Shown: piece by piece, positions 1 to 11,123 of the stretch
Position numbering within the stretch: position 1 is the stretch's first letter
Layout of the letters: each line of letters starts with the position of its first letter
NCBI GenBank assembly: GCA_018524725.1
Contig: JAEUWP010000620.1
Span: 1 to 25,578, forward strand
DNA length: 25,578 nt
Direction of reading: 5' to 3'
DNA from: Podaxis mareebaensis
Lineage: Eukaryota > Basidiomycota > Agaricomycetes > Agaricales > Agaricaceae
Program-made: the position numbers and the translations under genes
The notes under the pieces: generated by a model
Database searches by the model: none
Told to the model about the DNA's origin: nothing
Seen by the model: only the letters and a program-made list of their open reading frames with translations

Positions 1-685
1 ACCTACAGGAATACTTCAGACATTGGTATCCCAGATGTCCTACTGACCTGCATTTCCAACATCCATTTTCATATGCTCGTTGAAGCGACATAGGGAGTAG
101 GGCAACTTTATTGAGGGGAAGGGTTCAATTGATAACCTTTTGCTCCCAGTCAGGTACATTGGCTATCGGATTTTCTGACCTTCGAAGTTTGTCGATAACA
201 TGGTAGAGCGAAGGGAAGAGGGAGATGTCAGGTTGTTGTTGAAGAGGTAACTTCTCTTCGGTGATAAGTCCTTCGTTAAGGAAGGGGTCGGTTCGATAAG
301 TAAAGTCGAACGGTCTTCCTTGAGGTGGTTCTGGAAGTGGAGTCAGTTCTCGACTAAGTGGTTCGGGAGTAGATGTCGGATCCACGATTCTTGGGATTGA
401 TTGAGGTGATACCTCACGTAGGTAGGATAGGGCGAGTGTCGCCATTTGTTTTGCAAAACGAATGCGATATTCATCACGATGCTCGGATGGAGTGTTGTAT
501 TCAGGGTTCTGAATATGGGTAGCAGTGTTGTGGAGGTCAGTCCATTGTTCATGACCCTTGGAGGGTGGTTCGATCTCAGGAGTGGTGATCAGAATGACCC
601 ATGGGGCTAGAGGGTGATTTGGAGAAAGCGAATTGGGGGAAAGAAGGGTAGCCGGATCAATTTCAATGTGGAGGTTGCTGCTCAT
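1..685 (-). pseudogene. ORF4 of copy L: second 3' zinc-knuckle ORF, partial
   Basis: Starts at ATG 685-683 (MSSNLHIEIDPATLL), the start shared with the other copy; an ATG at 727 is in frame here but not in copy R, which has an extra A between them. It runs off the window edge. One private TGA lies at 125-127 (CGA in copy R). The N-terminal region is Pro/Glu-rich with a block ending NTPSEHRDEYRIRFAKQMAT. After the stop the frame continues to a CCHC knuckle CWKCRSVGHLGYQC at 20-61. Function unknown; nucleic-acid binding is inferred from the knuckle. Confidence 0.65.
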
Positions 686-855
686 AATGTCAAGTGTGAT
701 AGATGGATAAATTTTAGCTAGCCTCATGTTGGATCGAACACAACTGATTGTGTATATTTGTTATCTTACTAATCTACTACTCTGCTATAGTTAGATTAGT
801 AATTGTTCTTCCTTATCTAATCAACTACTTGGCTTGTAGCTAATTAATAATACTT

Positions 856-2145
856 CTAGTAATGTCCTTCGCCATCTATGTTGTAGATAGCCTCATCGTC
901 GAAGTCAAATTTGAAATCAGCATTGTAATCGTCTGATAAGTAGGCGTATCTGGTTGAAGACGAGAAAGGATATTGTTTGTTACTGGAAGTTCTGGCAAAT
1001 GTTGCATGAGGGTTTCCTCGAGCATGACGATAGGCAGTAGCTCTGGAAAATTGTTGGAGTCGACCGACTCGTAGGTCGATGGTGGAAGTGGTGTGCTTCT
1101 TAGAAGCTCACTTTGTGGGATGGTAAGTGGGGCTGAGGGTAAAGGTAACCCAATTAAGTCCATTGGTGTGGGAAGTCGGCTCGGTTCCCGAGTGGTTGTT
1201 TGGCTTGGTGGTGGTGTTGGTAGGGGAGTTTGGAGGTGTGGGTATTCCAATATCCAATTTGGTACCATCGTGTAAGTTGCTGGTGGTGATGGGTGGTTGT
1301 CCTCAAATGATTGAGGTGATCCTGTCATCTTCAAGTTGCTCCAATTTTTCCAAGGCGGTTGCAGGTAGGTTCCTTCAATCAATGCCTGAATAAGGATTTC
1401 TGGAGCAAAACTTGGAAAAGTGTCCAGGGGTGGAACACTTGCAGTGGACACAGTAGTACATTTCGCACTGTGTCTGGAAATGGCCCACTCGACTACATAA
1501 GCGGCAGGGTCGGTTTCGGGGTCATATATTTGGAAGACATATGGTGGGAGTTTCTCGAGGGTGTCGACCATTTTCTGAAGTTGGCTTAGTCAGATGATTG
1601 TTACCATCTTTAGCCAATTCATCAGATTTGGGAGATTCCAGCAAAGGAGTGGTAGATGGTCGAGTTGCGAGTTCTTGGGGGCGGCTAGGACACGGTGTAA
1701 ATCTGTCTGGAGCTGGCTTACTGATTGCCACAGGCTGTAGATAGAAGTCAGGCTCAATGGTCCTGATCTTCCAGATGATGTTCCCAATATAGGGACCTGC
1801 AGGGAGACTGCGTGCCAGTTCATGAATAGAGGTGTCCAATTTCTTGGATTGTGCAATATAATGGCTTCGCGCAGTAGCAAACTCATCAAGTGCAAGCCCG
1901 ATGGAGTTGCAAAGGTTAAGGAATTTATGATTCCTGCCGTAACTGGACATAAAGTCGCGGGCTGTTCCCTCATGTAGAAAGATGCATCATAAGGCAGCAA
2001 CTTCACTACTGGGTACTTCAGCTTGACCTGGTTGAGGTTGTGGTGAAGCTTGGCAGCTTGGGAGAGTCTTTCCCTTTGTCTCAGGCTTCGGAGAGGGAGG
2101 ATTCGAGGTTGTAGAGAGGATGTTTTCATTGGTAGCAGAGGACAT
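856..2145 (-). pseudogene. ORF3 of copy L: zinc-knuckle protein 3' of pol, inactivated
   Basis: Begins at an ATG (2145-2143), 14 nt after the pol stop, and ends at TAG 856-858: 1,290 nt, exactly the length of the plus-strand copy. In-frame TGAs lie at 1987-1989 and 1522-1524 (private) and 1303-1305 and 1108-1110 (shared). The N-terminal half carries a predicted globular part beginning MSSYGRNHKFLNLCNSIGLA. The middle has a knuckle CRLCSRVGHFQTQC and a second, irregular one of form CX2CX6HX4C. The C-terminus is acidic and aromatic (DDYNADFKFDF). I do not recognise the protein; the knuckles suggest nucleic-acid binding, perhaps a second Gag-like protein. A different frame (876-1571) is also open for 231 codons from an ATG. 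Confidence 0.72.
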
Positions 2146-2159
2146 TGGTCTGAGGAATG

Positions 2160-5100
2160 TTAGGCAAGTTTCTTCTGTCTTTTATACTCCTGAAGTATTT
2201 GTTTTGCATTTTCTAGGTTTCCTTCAGGTTCCCATGAGTCCTCAGTTGGTCCATATCCTTTCCAACGTATCAGATATTCTAAGTGTCTTCTTTGAATCCT
2301 GTGTTTCAAGATTGCTTCAACTTCGTATTCTTCTTCTCCTGAGATGAGAATTGGTGGTGGATTAGTGTGGTGTTTTCCATAGATGTTATTCTCGACTACT
2401 GGTGTGAGAAGTGAAGCATGAAACTTGTTGTGAATCTTCCATTTTACAGGAAGTTTTAGTTCGTAGGTAACAGGTGATGTTTGTCTTAGAATGGTGAAAG
2501 GTCCTTCTCTTCTTTGGTTTAACTTCTTTGAAGCATATGGAAGAGGTAGATTTCGATTGTCTAACCATACTTTGTCTCCAACCTTGAATGGATTCCAAGG
2601 TTTGTTTTGTCTGGCAGCCATTACTTTTCACATTTGTTCATGTGCTTCAAGTGCTGCTTCTCTCATTTGTTCTAAAGATAGAATCTTTTCGTTGATTGAA
2701 GGTACTTTAGATCCTTCTTCGTTTTCTATGACTGCCTTAGGATTATAACCTAAGATCAATTCATATGGTGTGTTCGTTCTTCCTGCATGTGGTTTAGTAT
2801 TGTGAACAAATTCAATCATGGGTAGTGCTCTTCTCCATGAATGTGGGTTCTTTGAAGTATAAACAGCTAAGTAGAATTCTATTTCTTGATTGTACTGTTC
2901 CATTGTTCCATCTGTTTGTGGATGATAAGCAGTTGACATAGCTGGTTCTATGTTTAGCTTCTTATAGAATTCTTGCATTGATTTGGCTGCAAATCTAGGG
3001 TCTCGATCTGAGATGACTTTTTGAGGTGTTCCATATTTGGAAAAGATTTTCTCAATTAGGATTTCGGCAATGTTGTCGGAGGTTGCAGTTTTCCGTGTGG
3101 CTGTTAGGATTATCCCTTTCATAAGTCCATGGTCCACTATGGACAAAATAGCATCATATCCGTCATCTGGAGGTAGATCTGTGATGAGATCCATAGAAAT
3201 TTGACTGAATGGATGGATAGAAGTTGGTCCTTTGATTGGTTGTAGTGGAGGTTTTGTTGGATGTCGATTAATTTTGTATTGTTGACATGTTGGGCATCCT
3301 TTCACATAGTTGTGAACATAAGTGTTCATTCCTGGCCAATAGACTTCTTTTTGAAGTTTTTGTAATGTATCTTTTATTCCTGGATGTCCTGAAGTAGGAT
3401 GGTTGTGTACAAATTGTAGAATTTTTTGTTTGATATTTGGATCATCGGGTATGACGATCTTATTTTGGAATCGGATGAAATCTTTGTCATCTGATGTGAA
3501 TTGGTCTTGCATGTGGATCTTTGACTTCTTCTTTACAATCTCCTGTTTTAGGTCTTCTGAAAGGAAGTTAATAAATTTTTCTGATGGGATGGCTATCAGA
3601 TTTTCATTGTCTGTTCCTTCAGGTGCTAAATCCAGTCTTCTACTAAGTGCATCTGCTAGTACATTTTGATTGCCAGGAAGATGTTTAATGACATAGTTAA
3701 ATTTAGTCATGTATAGCATCCATCTTGCTTGTCAATGACTAAGTTGTTGTGGTTCTCGCCATCTGATCAGGTTCTCATGATCAGACCATATGATTACTTG
3801 GTGTGTTGATCCTTCCAAGTAATGTCTCCATTCTTTTAATGCTTCAATAATAGCAAGGAATTCTCAGTCAGAAGTATGATAGTTCCTTTCAGCTTGATTT
3901 AGTGCTTTAGAGAAGTATGCTACTGGATGTTTATCTCCATTTGAGTCTCTTTGTAGGAGTACTGCTCCGATAGCATATGCTGATGCATCACATTCTATTT
4001 CAAATGGTTGGTTTTCATCTACCATTGATAGAACGGGGCATTGTAGGAATTGCTGTTTTAGAAGTTCAAATGCTTTCTGTGCTTCTGGATTCCATTCGAA
4101 TTTCTTTGTTTTACACATTAGAGCATGTAGGGGTTGTGCAATTTGAGCATAGTTTTTAATAAACTTTCTGTAGAAGTTACAAAAACCAATGAACTGTCGA
4201 ACATTCTTTGCTGTTTGAGGAATAGGCCAATCTTCTATTCCTTTGAGTTTTATTGGATCCATTTCAATGGAATCTGGTTTGATTATGAAACCTAAGTATT
4301 CTAGATGTTGTTTCTCGAATTCGCATTTCTCTGTCTTTAGGTAGAGATCATTTTTGTCTAGAATTTCTAGAACTTTAATTGTATAGCAATCGAGTTCTTT
4401 GATAGTTTTGGCTGGGATGAGAATGTCGTCCATATAGATGATAGTTTCTTCTCTAGACAGTGGTTCTTGGAAGAGATGATCCATCATAGATTGGAATGTA
4501 GCAGGTGAATTTGTCATGCCGAAGAACATGACTGTGGGTTCATATAAACCATTTGGGGTTCAAAAGGCTGCTTTCCATTCATCTCCTTCTCGAATTCTAA
4601 CATTGTTATAGCCTAAACGAACGTCTAGTTTAGTGAAATATTTGGCTCCTTTAAGTTTATCCATTATTCTTGAGATGTTAGGAATTGGATGAGCATTCTT
4701 AATGGTGTGATCATTAAGATAGCGATAGTCTTGACAAGGGCGTAAATCTCCTCCTTTCTTTCCTACAAAGAAGAAAGATGAGGCCATTGGTGATTGCGAT
4801 TTACGAATGTATCCCTTTCGTAAATTTTCTTCTATGAATTTGTCTAGTTCTTTGCGTTCCTGAGGTGTGAGGTGGTAGATAGGCATTCGTTTTGGAATGA
4901 AGGTTTCATTGACTTCAATTTTATGATCCCAAGGACGTCTAGGTGGCATTCTTTCTGATTTCTCTTTACTGAATACCTTGAGAAATTTATGAAATTTCTT
5001 TGGTACTACTTTTAAAGGATCAGATTCTTTCTTCTTGGTTTCTTCTGTTTTGTTATAAAGATCTTGAGAGGTGTTATGTTTAACATTTATCTCTAGATCT

Positions 5101-5609
5101 TCTTCATCGTCTTCTGAATCTATATATTGACTAAGGTTGATACTGTTAATCATCTGTTTAGATTTGTATTCAGTTAGTTGTATGGTTTGCGATTCTTCAT
5201 CGCGCCATTTTAATGTTTTTCTTTCCCAGTCTACATCTGGGTTGTATTTTCATAACCATGATATACCTATAAATAGTTCTTTATAGCCTAGATTGATTAT
5301 TTTTGGTCTTATATTCATGATCTTGTCATTGATCTTGATTTTAATTTTGGCATAGTGTGTTGTTTTTGTTCCTGAATTTCTTGATCCATCAGCGTTATAA
5401 ATGTATTGTATCTTCTTGAGTGGCTTCTTAGTTAAATTTAGTCTTTTGACTAATTTTGGAGATATAAATTGGCCACTGGCTCCTGAATCTAATAATGCTT
5501 TGATTTTATGTGTTCCTTTAGGTGTTAGTATTTCTGTTGGGATTAGTAGGCATTTTCCTTTAGATACATGAAGATCAACGATGTTAAGCTGATCTTCTGA
5601 ACTACTCAA
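2160..5609 (-). pseudogene. pol: pol of copy L (protease-RT-RNase H-integrase-chromodomain), inactivated
   Basis: One continuous reading frame of about 1,150 codons broken only by TGA codons at 5250-5252 (TGG in copy R), 4560-4562, 3864-3866, 3732-3734 and 2628-2630. In order: aspartic protease with LLDSGASGQF; reverse transcriptase with LDVRLGYNNVRI, FFGMTNSPATFQ and YMDD; RNase H with ECDASAYAIGAVL and the [15 protein letters not shown] end; integrase with an HHCC finger (HNHPTSGHPG...GCPTCQQYK) and a D, D, E core (MDLITDLP, SDRDPRF, TDGTMEQYNQ); and a chromodomain with EVEAILKHRIQRRHLEYLI then WKGYGPTEDSWEP at the C-terminus. Chromodomains of this class are known to bind histone marks and steer integration. 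Catalytic residues that I checked are intact, so loss of function rests on the stops. Confidence 0.93.
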
Positions 5610-5615
5610 AAATTT
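5570..5615 (-). promoter_or_regulatory. Candidate -1 frameshift site with downstream hairpin (copy L)
   Basis: At the gag end the codons are GAC AAA AAT TTT TGA. A AAT TTT (5615-5609) fits the X XXY YYZ slip pattern in the gag phase, and pol continues in the -1 frame. A 10-bp stem GAAGATCAGC/GTTGATCTTC (5597-5588 with 5579-5570, one G-U pair, 8-nt loop) starts 11 nt after the slip site. Slip site and both stem arms are identical in copy R; only the loop differs by one base. Confidence 0.6.
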
Positions 5616-7321
5616 TTGTCTTGAGAGAATTCTTCCATTTGTTCATCTTCTATTCCATTTTCGATGGCATAGACCATAGCATTTGGATCAACTTGTCTTT
5701 TCTTTCTGGTGAAGATTTTCTTTGGTTTTCCTTTGGATACAAAATTATTTCACTTGTTCTTTGTGGTGTAATTTCTTCTAGATGGGCATTGTCTGTAGAA
5801 ATGTCCTTTCTTCTTACAGAAGAAACATTCTCCGTTTTTGATTGCTGTTCACTGCTTGTCGGTAAGTACATTGTTAATGAGGTGTGATATGGCATCGCTT
5901 GGCGTTCTTTCACTGTTATGAACTCCTGGTTTGGGAGGTTGTATATCTTGTATGTCTTCTGATTCATTTTCTTCTTCTTCCTCATCAGAATCCTGCTCAT
6001 ATTCTCCATCAGAGAATCCGAGCTCGTTGAAGTAGTCGGCGAGATGATCGATGTCCATATCCCACTCGCTTCTCCTGTATTGAGGTAAGACTGGTTGGGA
6101 GGTGATATTTTGATAACGGGGTTGGATTCTGTAGCCCTTTGTTTTCCTTTGTCCTTTCTTCGTGTAGGAAATTCTTCTGTTGATTGCTGCTCTATACTTG
6201 CATTGTTCCTGAACAATTCTATGGGCATTTCTTGCTGCATTCTTCCACTGTGTAATTGTGTCTGTGGTACTTCTAAGTGCTTCATGTCTGACAGCAGGGT
6301 CAAGTCCGTTTGCAAAGTATGCCCGAAGGGCCACACTGTCTGTAAGTCCTGCTTGGGAAGCGAGGACTGAGAATTCTGAGATATATTCCTCGATATATCT
6401 GCCATGCTGCCGGAGGTTTCGTAATGCCTGTTCAGCCTCGAATGTCTGTTGTACTGGGGCAAAAGACTGGTTGAGGTCACTTGTGAACTCGTCCCATGTT
6501 CGTTGAGTTGCATCTCTCGTATGCATTGAAAGATAATCCTGTCGCCATGCTGATGCTGCTCCATCAAGTAAAGCAAGGGCATAGTTGACCTTTGTGGCAT
6601 GGTCAGTGATGCCATAGGATTTGAAATATAGCTCAACGAGGGATTTCCAACTTCTGTACTGTGCAGGGTCTCCATAGAACCTCATAGGCTTTGGGTACTC
6701 AAAGTTGGTGTTCTGGTTCGTAGATATGGTGGCTCCTGGAGATTGTGGAGGTGAAGGGCTTCTTCTGTGACTCCCTGAACTAGTTGTTCTTCTTCTAGCT
6801 GGAGTTCTCGGATTTGTTCCCCAAGATCCGCTAATTGACTGATAAGTTGTTGCTTGTGGTACTGCTGTTCCACCCAAGGAAGAGAACTGGTGTTGAGTTC
6901 CTGGTATTGATTGAGCAGTCACTGTTGTACTGTAAGAAGGTCTTGACTGGTAAACAGACAATGAAGATTGGGGTTGTTTTCCTTTCATTTGAGTGGAGAG
7001 ATTGAATCTGGCAAGATCCTCGGTGACTTCTTTGACACTTGGTTGTCTTGAGACCTGTTGTGGTGTGTTAAGTGTTGCTGCGAGTCCTGCAAATCAGTTT
7101 TCGGTTTCAGGGTTTCTCTGAGTTTCATCAATTTGTTGCTGATCTTGTCTTGAAAGATTTTCATATTGGACTTCTGCTGAATATTCTTCGTTGAGTCTTC
7201 TTTGGATTGAACCTTCGAAGAAGTGGGGTTTATTTCTTGCGTCTTTGTAGTACCACTCTCCTGTTGTGGGATCTTTGAAGACTTTTCCTCTTGTTGGGCT
7301 GTCGAATGTGATTGTTTTCGC
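5606..7321 (-). pseudogene. gag: gag of copy L (capsid/nucleocapsid), inactivated
   Basis: The frame is open from 7321 to the TGA at 5606-5608 apart from two in-frame stops: 7094-7096 (CGA in the other copy) and 5849-5851 (shared with the other copy). The central part (about 6720-6260) is a retrotransposon Gag/capsid domain, starting near YGDPAQYRSWKSLVELYFKS. A Ser/Pro/Arg-rich linker precedes it and an acidic stretch follows. The nucleocapsid knuckle CFFCKKKGHFYRQC (CX2CX4HX4C) lies at 5786-5827, downstream of the shared stop. There is no in-frame ATG at the N-terminus: the frame begins after a TAA with ATT GCG AAA. The product would bind genomic RNA and assemble the particle. Assignment is firm; the true start is unknown. 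Confidence 0.88.
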
Positions 7322-7746
7322 AATTTTGAATTATCCAGTTTGGCAACTTTTTAAAAATTTCACTTCTAATAAATTTCCTTTCCCTTTCAACAACTGAGCG
7401 TCCACAGCAAAACCTCTTCTCAGCGGTACTTTTCAATGGAAATTTATATCCCGATAGATTATAGCTCTATCTAAGCATAATCACTTCTTTTATCACGAGT
7501 GTGATTCCCTTCACTCGTCGAAATATCCTTCAGAATCAAAGTTCTGTCAAGGAATTTCTTCTAGATTGCGGGACTACAATCCTCAACTAATCTGCACTAG
7601 TTGGCAATGCGCGCCTACTCTCTTTCTAATGTTAACTTCAGAAACTAGGACCCAAAGTTAAAACACTAGCTGCTCAAGTAGGGCTTCTTTCAGTGATCAA
7701 TGCTGAGCAGCCGAGACAAGGTAATGACTCTGTGCTACAGAGAAGG
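7322..7746 (-). other. Untranslated leader of copy L
   Basis: About 425 nt between PBS and the gag frame without a convincing ORF. Two stem-loops are shared with copy R: a stem around GCTGCTCA/TGAGCAGC (7670-7715 region) and ACGAGTG/CACTCGT near 7490-7520. Such structures could serve RNA packaging or dimerisation. That is inference; only the pairing and its presence in both copies are seen. Confidence 0.5.
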
Positions 7747-7759
7747 ATTGTTTCTACTT
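7747..7759 (-). other. Primer-binding site, self-priming type (copy L)
   Basis: Two bases after the LTR end the minus strand reads AAGTAGAAACAAT. The complement of the predicted RNA start (8044-8032) is AAGTAGAAACGAT, so 12 of 13 positions match. The single mismatch is a G to A change at a CpG. There is no TGG-starting match to a tRNA 3' end at this position. Confidence 0.6.
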
Positions 7760-8031
7760 AATGTTATATTGAGGCCACTTCGGTCCATAAAGAGGCCCGA
7801 TACATATCTGAAGATCATATCAAAGGAGACTTCTCGTGTACTAACGGATAGATTACCTTTAAGCACTGACAGAGTCAATGTGTCAAGATAACTACTACTT
7901 ATAGTCGCACAATTCGTCTACTTCCTCAATAGAAAGACTTAGAGCAACTTAGAGCGATAGAGATATATAAGACAACTTAATTCATATCACTTATTATTGA
8001 TAAAGACTTCTATTCGAGTCTCCACCTAACC

Positions 8032-8077
8032 AAGTAGAAACGATACTTTCTACTTGTTAGTGTTGACGACTTATATA
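8032..8077 (-). promoter_or_regulatory. LTR core promoter: TATA box and predicted transcript start
   Basis: TATATAA occupies 8077-8071 on the minus strand. The predicted start of R, ATCGTTTCTACTT, begins at 8044, 33 nt downstream of the first T of the TATA box, which is a normal spacing. The start is further supported because these 13 nt are complementary, apart from one position, to the PBS just after the LTR (7747-7759), as expected for a self-primed element. Confidence 0.6.
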
Positions 8078-8264
8078 CTTTACAGTGTATCTAAATATAT
8101 ATCTACATTAGAACTTTCTGGAAGTTCTTAAGGCACCAAGGCTCGACTCGGAGATTGACTCAGAACAAAGGAAGCATGATTCTGCTAATAATAGTTCAAT
8201 ACAAAAAGTTCTTTATCAAAGAAGTCTTCTTTCCTAATAATAGTATGAAAGCTTATCAATCTGT

Positions 8265-8282
8265 AAAAGTCGTACGACTTTT
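8265..8282. promoter_or_regulatory. 18-bp perfect palindrome in U3 of copy L
   Basis: AAAAGTCGTACGACTTTT is a perfect dyad. The counterpart in the other LTR is AAAAGTCATATGACTTTT, also perfect, because both CpGs changed symmetrically. It lies about 190 bp upstream of the TATA box, so it may be a binding site for a dimeric regulator. This role is inferred from position and conservation only. Confidence 0.5.
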
Positions 8283-8423
8283 GATATTACATAAGCGTAG
8301 TCAATGAAAGAAAGATATAGAACAAACTAACTAAAGATTAAAGCTTTCAAATAAAACAAGAGACAAATAGAAGTGAAAACATAATTAGTAAATGTATAGC
8401 AAACATTTACTAAGTTCATAACA

Positions 8424-9177
8424 GAAGGCCTATTAATCCATGCATTATAGTCTGGTCCATCAAGGTAGTGAAGTGTGTGTAATTTGCTTACACTGACCAA
8501 GTCTACATTCTTGACCCAGAATTTCTATCTCTTCAAAAAATCAGTGAAGTGATTGAGGGTAGCCATTGAATTTCAGAGCACTGCACTATATTGAGAGGGT
8601 ATGTGGCATAGTTGGGGTGGTAGTTGGATGTAGATTTGCTGGGGCTAGATGCCTTGATTACTAGGGGGAGGCTGGACAGACAGTTGAGCAGGTGGTTGAG
8701 CAGGCAATTGGGCTGGAAACTGAGTGGGGATAAAACCTGGAGGGGGAGCATCCAGTGCTGGTGGGAAGTGTTGTGTGTTATAGGCAGGAGGATTACCTGG
8801 CAGGTTGATGGATGGGTTGGTTGCTGCTCCACTCATAGTTTGCCCACTTGGGAGATTGCTATTGGTGGATGGGTTATTTGGTGTGGTTTGAGTGGATATG
8901 GTACTGGCTACTGAATCTATAGGGCTAAAGTGGATTGAGAAATCAGATTGTGAGTCAGGATCCAAAATGAAGGAAAAGAATTCATTGGCAGTCACAAGTG
9001 TATCAATGGAGATATTATGAGGGCCATAGAGTGAGAGCATGATTTCATGGGCAATGTCCCTCAAAATTGTGGACAATTGTAGAGTGAGTAGGCTCACTAT
9101 GATGCAAGGGCCTAGTAGTGTTGTCAACCTTAGGAGTACACCAAATAATGGTGGAGACAACTATATGATTATGGTAG
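8424..9177 (-). pseudogene. Relic with P/Q-rich ORF (8645-9160), unknown
   Basis: A minus-strand frame of about 171 codons (8645-9160) opens at TTG, with no ATG at its head. The first ~60 residues look like a globular segment (RLTTLLGPCIIVSLLTLQL, then FFSFILDPDSQSD); the rest is rich in Pro, Gln, Asn and Thr with a short degenerate repeat of the PAQLPAQPPAQL type. No family recognised. The surrounding DNA lacks CpG entirely, so this is probably a decayed fragment rather than a gene. 8424-8530 shows nothing. Confidence 0.3.
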
Positions 9178-9380
9178 AAGCTAAAGAAATTAATCTACAC
9201 TAAAGTACATTAAATAGGCCAATTTTCTCAATTTCCCATGCAGCCATGTAGGTACCTCCACATCTCACCCTTTCTTTAAATAATGGTGTCCTTATCATTC
9301 CCCAATCCTACTACTGTTTCAGTTCCAAACACAGTTTGTACAACTCCTAATTATATACATATGTACAAGACTCTTGGTGA

Positions 9381-9472
9381 GTCAGTCAGTTGGTAATCAG
9401 TTGCTTAGTCAGTTCAGTTGGTTGTTGGTTTTCCAGTCAGTTCAGTTGGTTGGTTGTTCAGTCAGTCAATTC
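9381..9472. repeat. CAGTT/TTGGT-rich low-complexity tract
   Basis: An irregular simple repeat built of GTCAGTT, CAGTTGGTT and TTGGTTGTT blocks, for example TCAGTTCAGTTGGTTGTTGG. The units are not exact. It may be a decayed minisatellite. Confidence 0.6.
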
Positions 9473-10500
9473 AAATGTCCAGTCTCTATGTGCAATATGT
9501 GGATGGGCTCATGAGTAAGGCCTCAGATGAGGTAAGGCAATAATGTCATGATGGGCAATCAAGCAATGGTGATGGGTGATGTGATGTAATGGCATGATGG
9601 TGATCTGATTAGATAGCTGATGGCTAGCAGCTACTGGGGATTGATAGTACTCATGGCCTCATGGGGTACTCATGGTGGTCAAGGAGCAGTGATGGGTAGT
9701 TGGTATATATATGGTGTTGAAAGGTAAATGAGTGAATAGTGAAGGGATATAGGAATGAGGGGAAGGTTACAGATGACCAACAAAGATAGAAGGTCACAAA
9801 GACCAGGGATGGACTGTCTTGACAAGTCCAGAGTATAGGTAGAGGTCAGGACATTGGGCCCCTCATGGTGGACTCCAGTTGAAAGGTGATATCCTCCATT
9901 AGAGGTGAAAGACAAGTAAGTGCAGTCAAATCCAATGACTGCTAGGCCTTGTAACTAATGCAACACAATCAGGGACTCAGAACAAATAGAAAGAGAATCA
10001 GAAGGATGAATGAAAAGAAAGTAAAAAAAAAAGAGGTTTGAAGCTATGAGGAATAGTGGTAGTATTGCAAATGCTCAGGACAAAGGGTATCATTCACTAC
10101 TCCTAGTACATGATTTATCTTCCTTTATATACAAGTAAAACTGAACTTTTGAGATGAGAGACTGTTTAGAAGAGAATGGAGGTAATAGATCCAAATAAGA
10201 CTGAAAAATGTAGATGAACAATAAGACAGCAAATTTAGAAGGCAACATGAAACCAGATTATAAGAGCAGCTGGCCTACAATATGAAGGTGATGTGGATGA
10301 AAGGCAGAATAAAGCTGAGAAGGCATAGACTGAAACACAAGTGAAATTTACAAGGCAAGGCTACCTGAATACAACTACACATAAAACAATAGAGAAGTGT
10401 ACAATCATGGAACTGGCAATGATGGAAGAAATGCAGAATTGAATATGCATAGGCATGATAACAATAAGATTCAGAAACTCAAATAGTAGAAGTCAAAAGT
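9473..10500. other. No gene seen
   Basis: About 1 kb with no supportable gene. 9540-9600 is rich in GATG/CATG steps and 9700-9712 holds a short TA run. A 78-codon minus-strand frame (9679-9915) shows no recognisable domain. There is no CpG in the stretch. Confidence 0.5.
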
Positions 10501-10615
10501 AGCAATGGGTAGCTCAATGATGGGCACTCCAACAAGTGGTATTCCATGTTTGGCTAGTCAGAGAATGATGTGGGGTTGCTGTTTTCATGAGCAACTGATT
10601 GTTGGTCTCTACAAC

Positions 10616-10699
10616 ATGAATACTTGCATTACCTGCATGAATACTCACATTACCCATATGAATACTTGTATTATCCACATGGATGCTTGTACTGTCTGC
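10616..10699. repeat. Tandem repeat, 4 units of 21 bp
   Basis: Four consecutive 21-bp units beginning ATGAATACTTGCATTACCTGC, with differences mostly C/T or G/A. The period is seven codons. On the plus strand it reads MNTCITC-MNTHITH-MNTCIIH-MDACTVC inside a 75-codon frame (10505-10732); on the minus strand one frame reads repeats of the form NxSIH. Which strand coded, if either, cannot be decided here. Confidence 0.75.
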
Positions 10700-10825
10700 C
10701 TAGATGATAGCATGGCCACTTTTGATGCATGAATGACTGCTGAGTCAATGAATGTAAGCATCTGATCCATGAACTGGACACAGGTGAACTTGCCTCATAC
10801 TCAATTGCAGCCACTTTTCAAAACT

Positions 10826-11123
10826 GTAAGTTGTGTTTCTCCCTTGTTCTAATCACCCTTTTTACAAGTCCTTAGATAGCTGGTCCAGGTATTAACCTTC
10901 CTGTTAACCTCAGTTGCCTACACCAAGGCCAACATACAGTAGGGATGTTGACTTGAATGCCATAGTTGGGAGTCAGTTTGAGAATGAGGATACCATTACA
11001 CTTATGACTCTTACCCAGGCACAGATTGAAGGGCTTGTCATTTTTTATAATGAGTCTTTTGGCATCAAACCTGGTGATAACATAATAACAAAAAGGGAGA
11101 AGGTCTTTAGCTGGCTGTTGTGA
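10826..11123 (+). pseudogene. Possible relic of an intron-containing gene
   Basis: 10826-10875 has the shape of a fungal spliceosomal intron: GTAAGT at the 5' end, a TCTAAT branch-like element 24 nt in, and TTAG at the 3' end, 50 nt in total. Downstream, a plus-strand frame (10914-11123) reads RDVDLNAIVGSQFENEDT and then LTQAQIEGLVIFYNE, ending at TGA. No family recognised. Neighbouring exons are not clear, so this is tentative. Confidence 0.25.

Larger units (their letters stand above)
1..8423 (-). mobile_element. Ty3/gypsy chromovirus LTR retrotransposon, copy L (3' end outside window)
   Basis: Reading on the minus strand from 8423 to 1 the order is 5' LTR, PBS, leader, gag, pol (protease, RT, RNase H, integrase, chromodomain), then two extra zinc-knuckle ORFs. 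The order RT-RNase H-integrase and the C-terminal chromodomain place it among the Ty3/gypsy chromoviruses; the PBS type points to the Tf1/sushi group. It is collinear with the plus-strand copy at 17169-25578 over its whole visible length, with the same ORF boundaries and no frameshifting indel noticed between the copies within the pol and ORF3 frames. At least seven private stops and five shared ones make this copy non-coding. The base just outside the LTR reads GAAGG (8424-8428), a possible 5-bp target-site duplication that cannot be confirmed because the 3' LTR is not in the window. Confidence 0.93.
7762..8423 (-). repeat. 5' LTR of copy L
   Basis: About 662 bp. On the minus strand it begins TGTTATGAAC and ends ATAACA, giving a 6-bp terminal inverted repeat TGTTAT/ATAACA. 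Its limits are fixed by comparison with the solo LTR at 14353-15094, which has a target-site duplication on both sides, and with the LTR at 17169-17831. It contains an 18-bp palindrome (8265-8282) and a TATA box (8071-8077). CpG sites are still present through most of it, unlike the flanking interior DNA. Confidence 0.88.
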
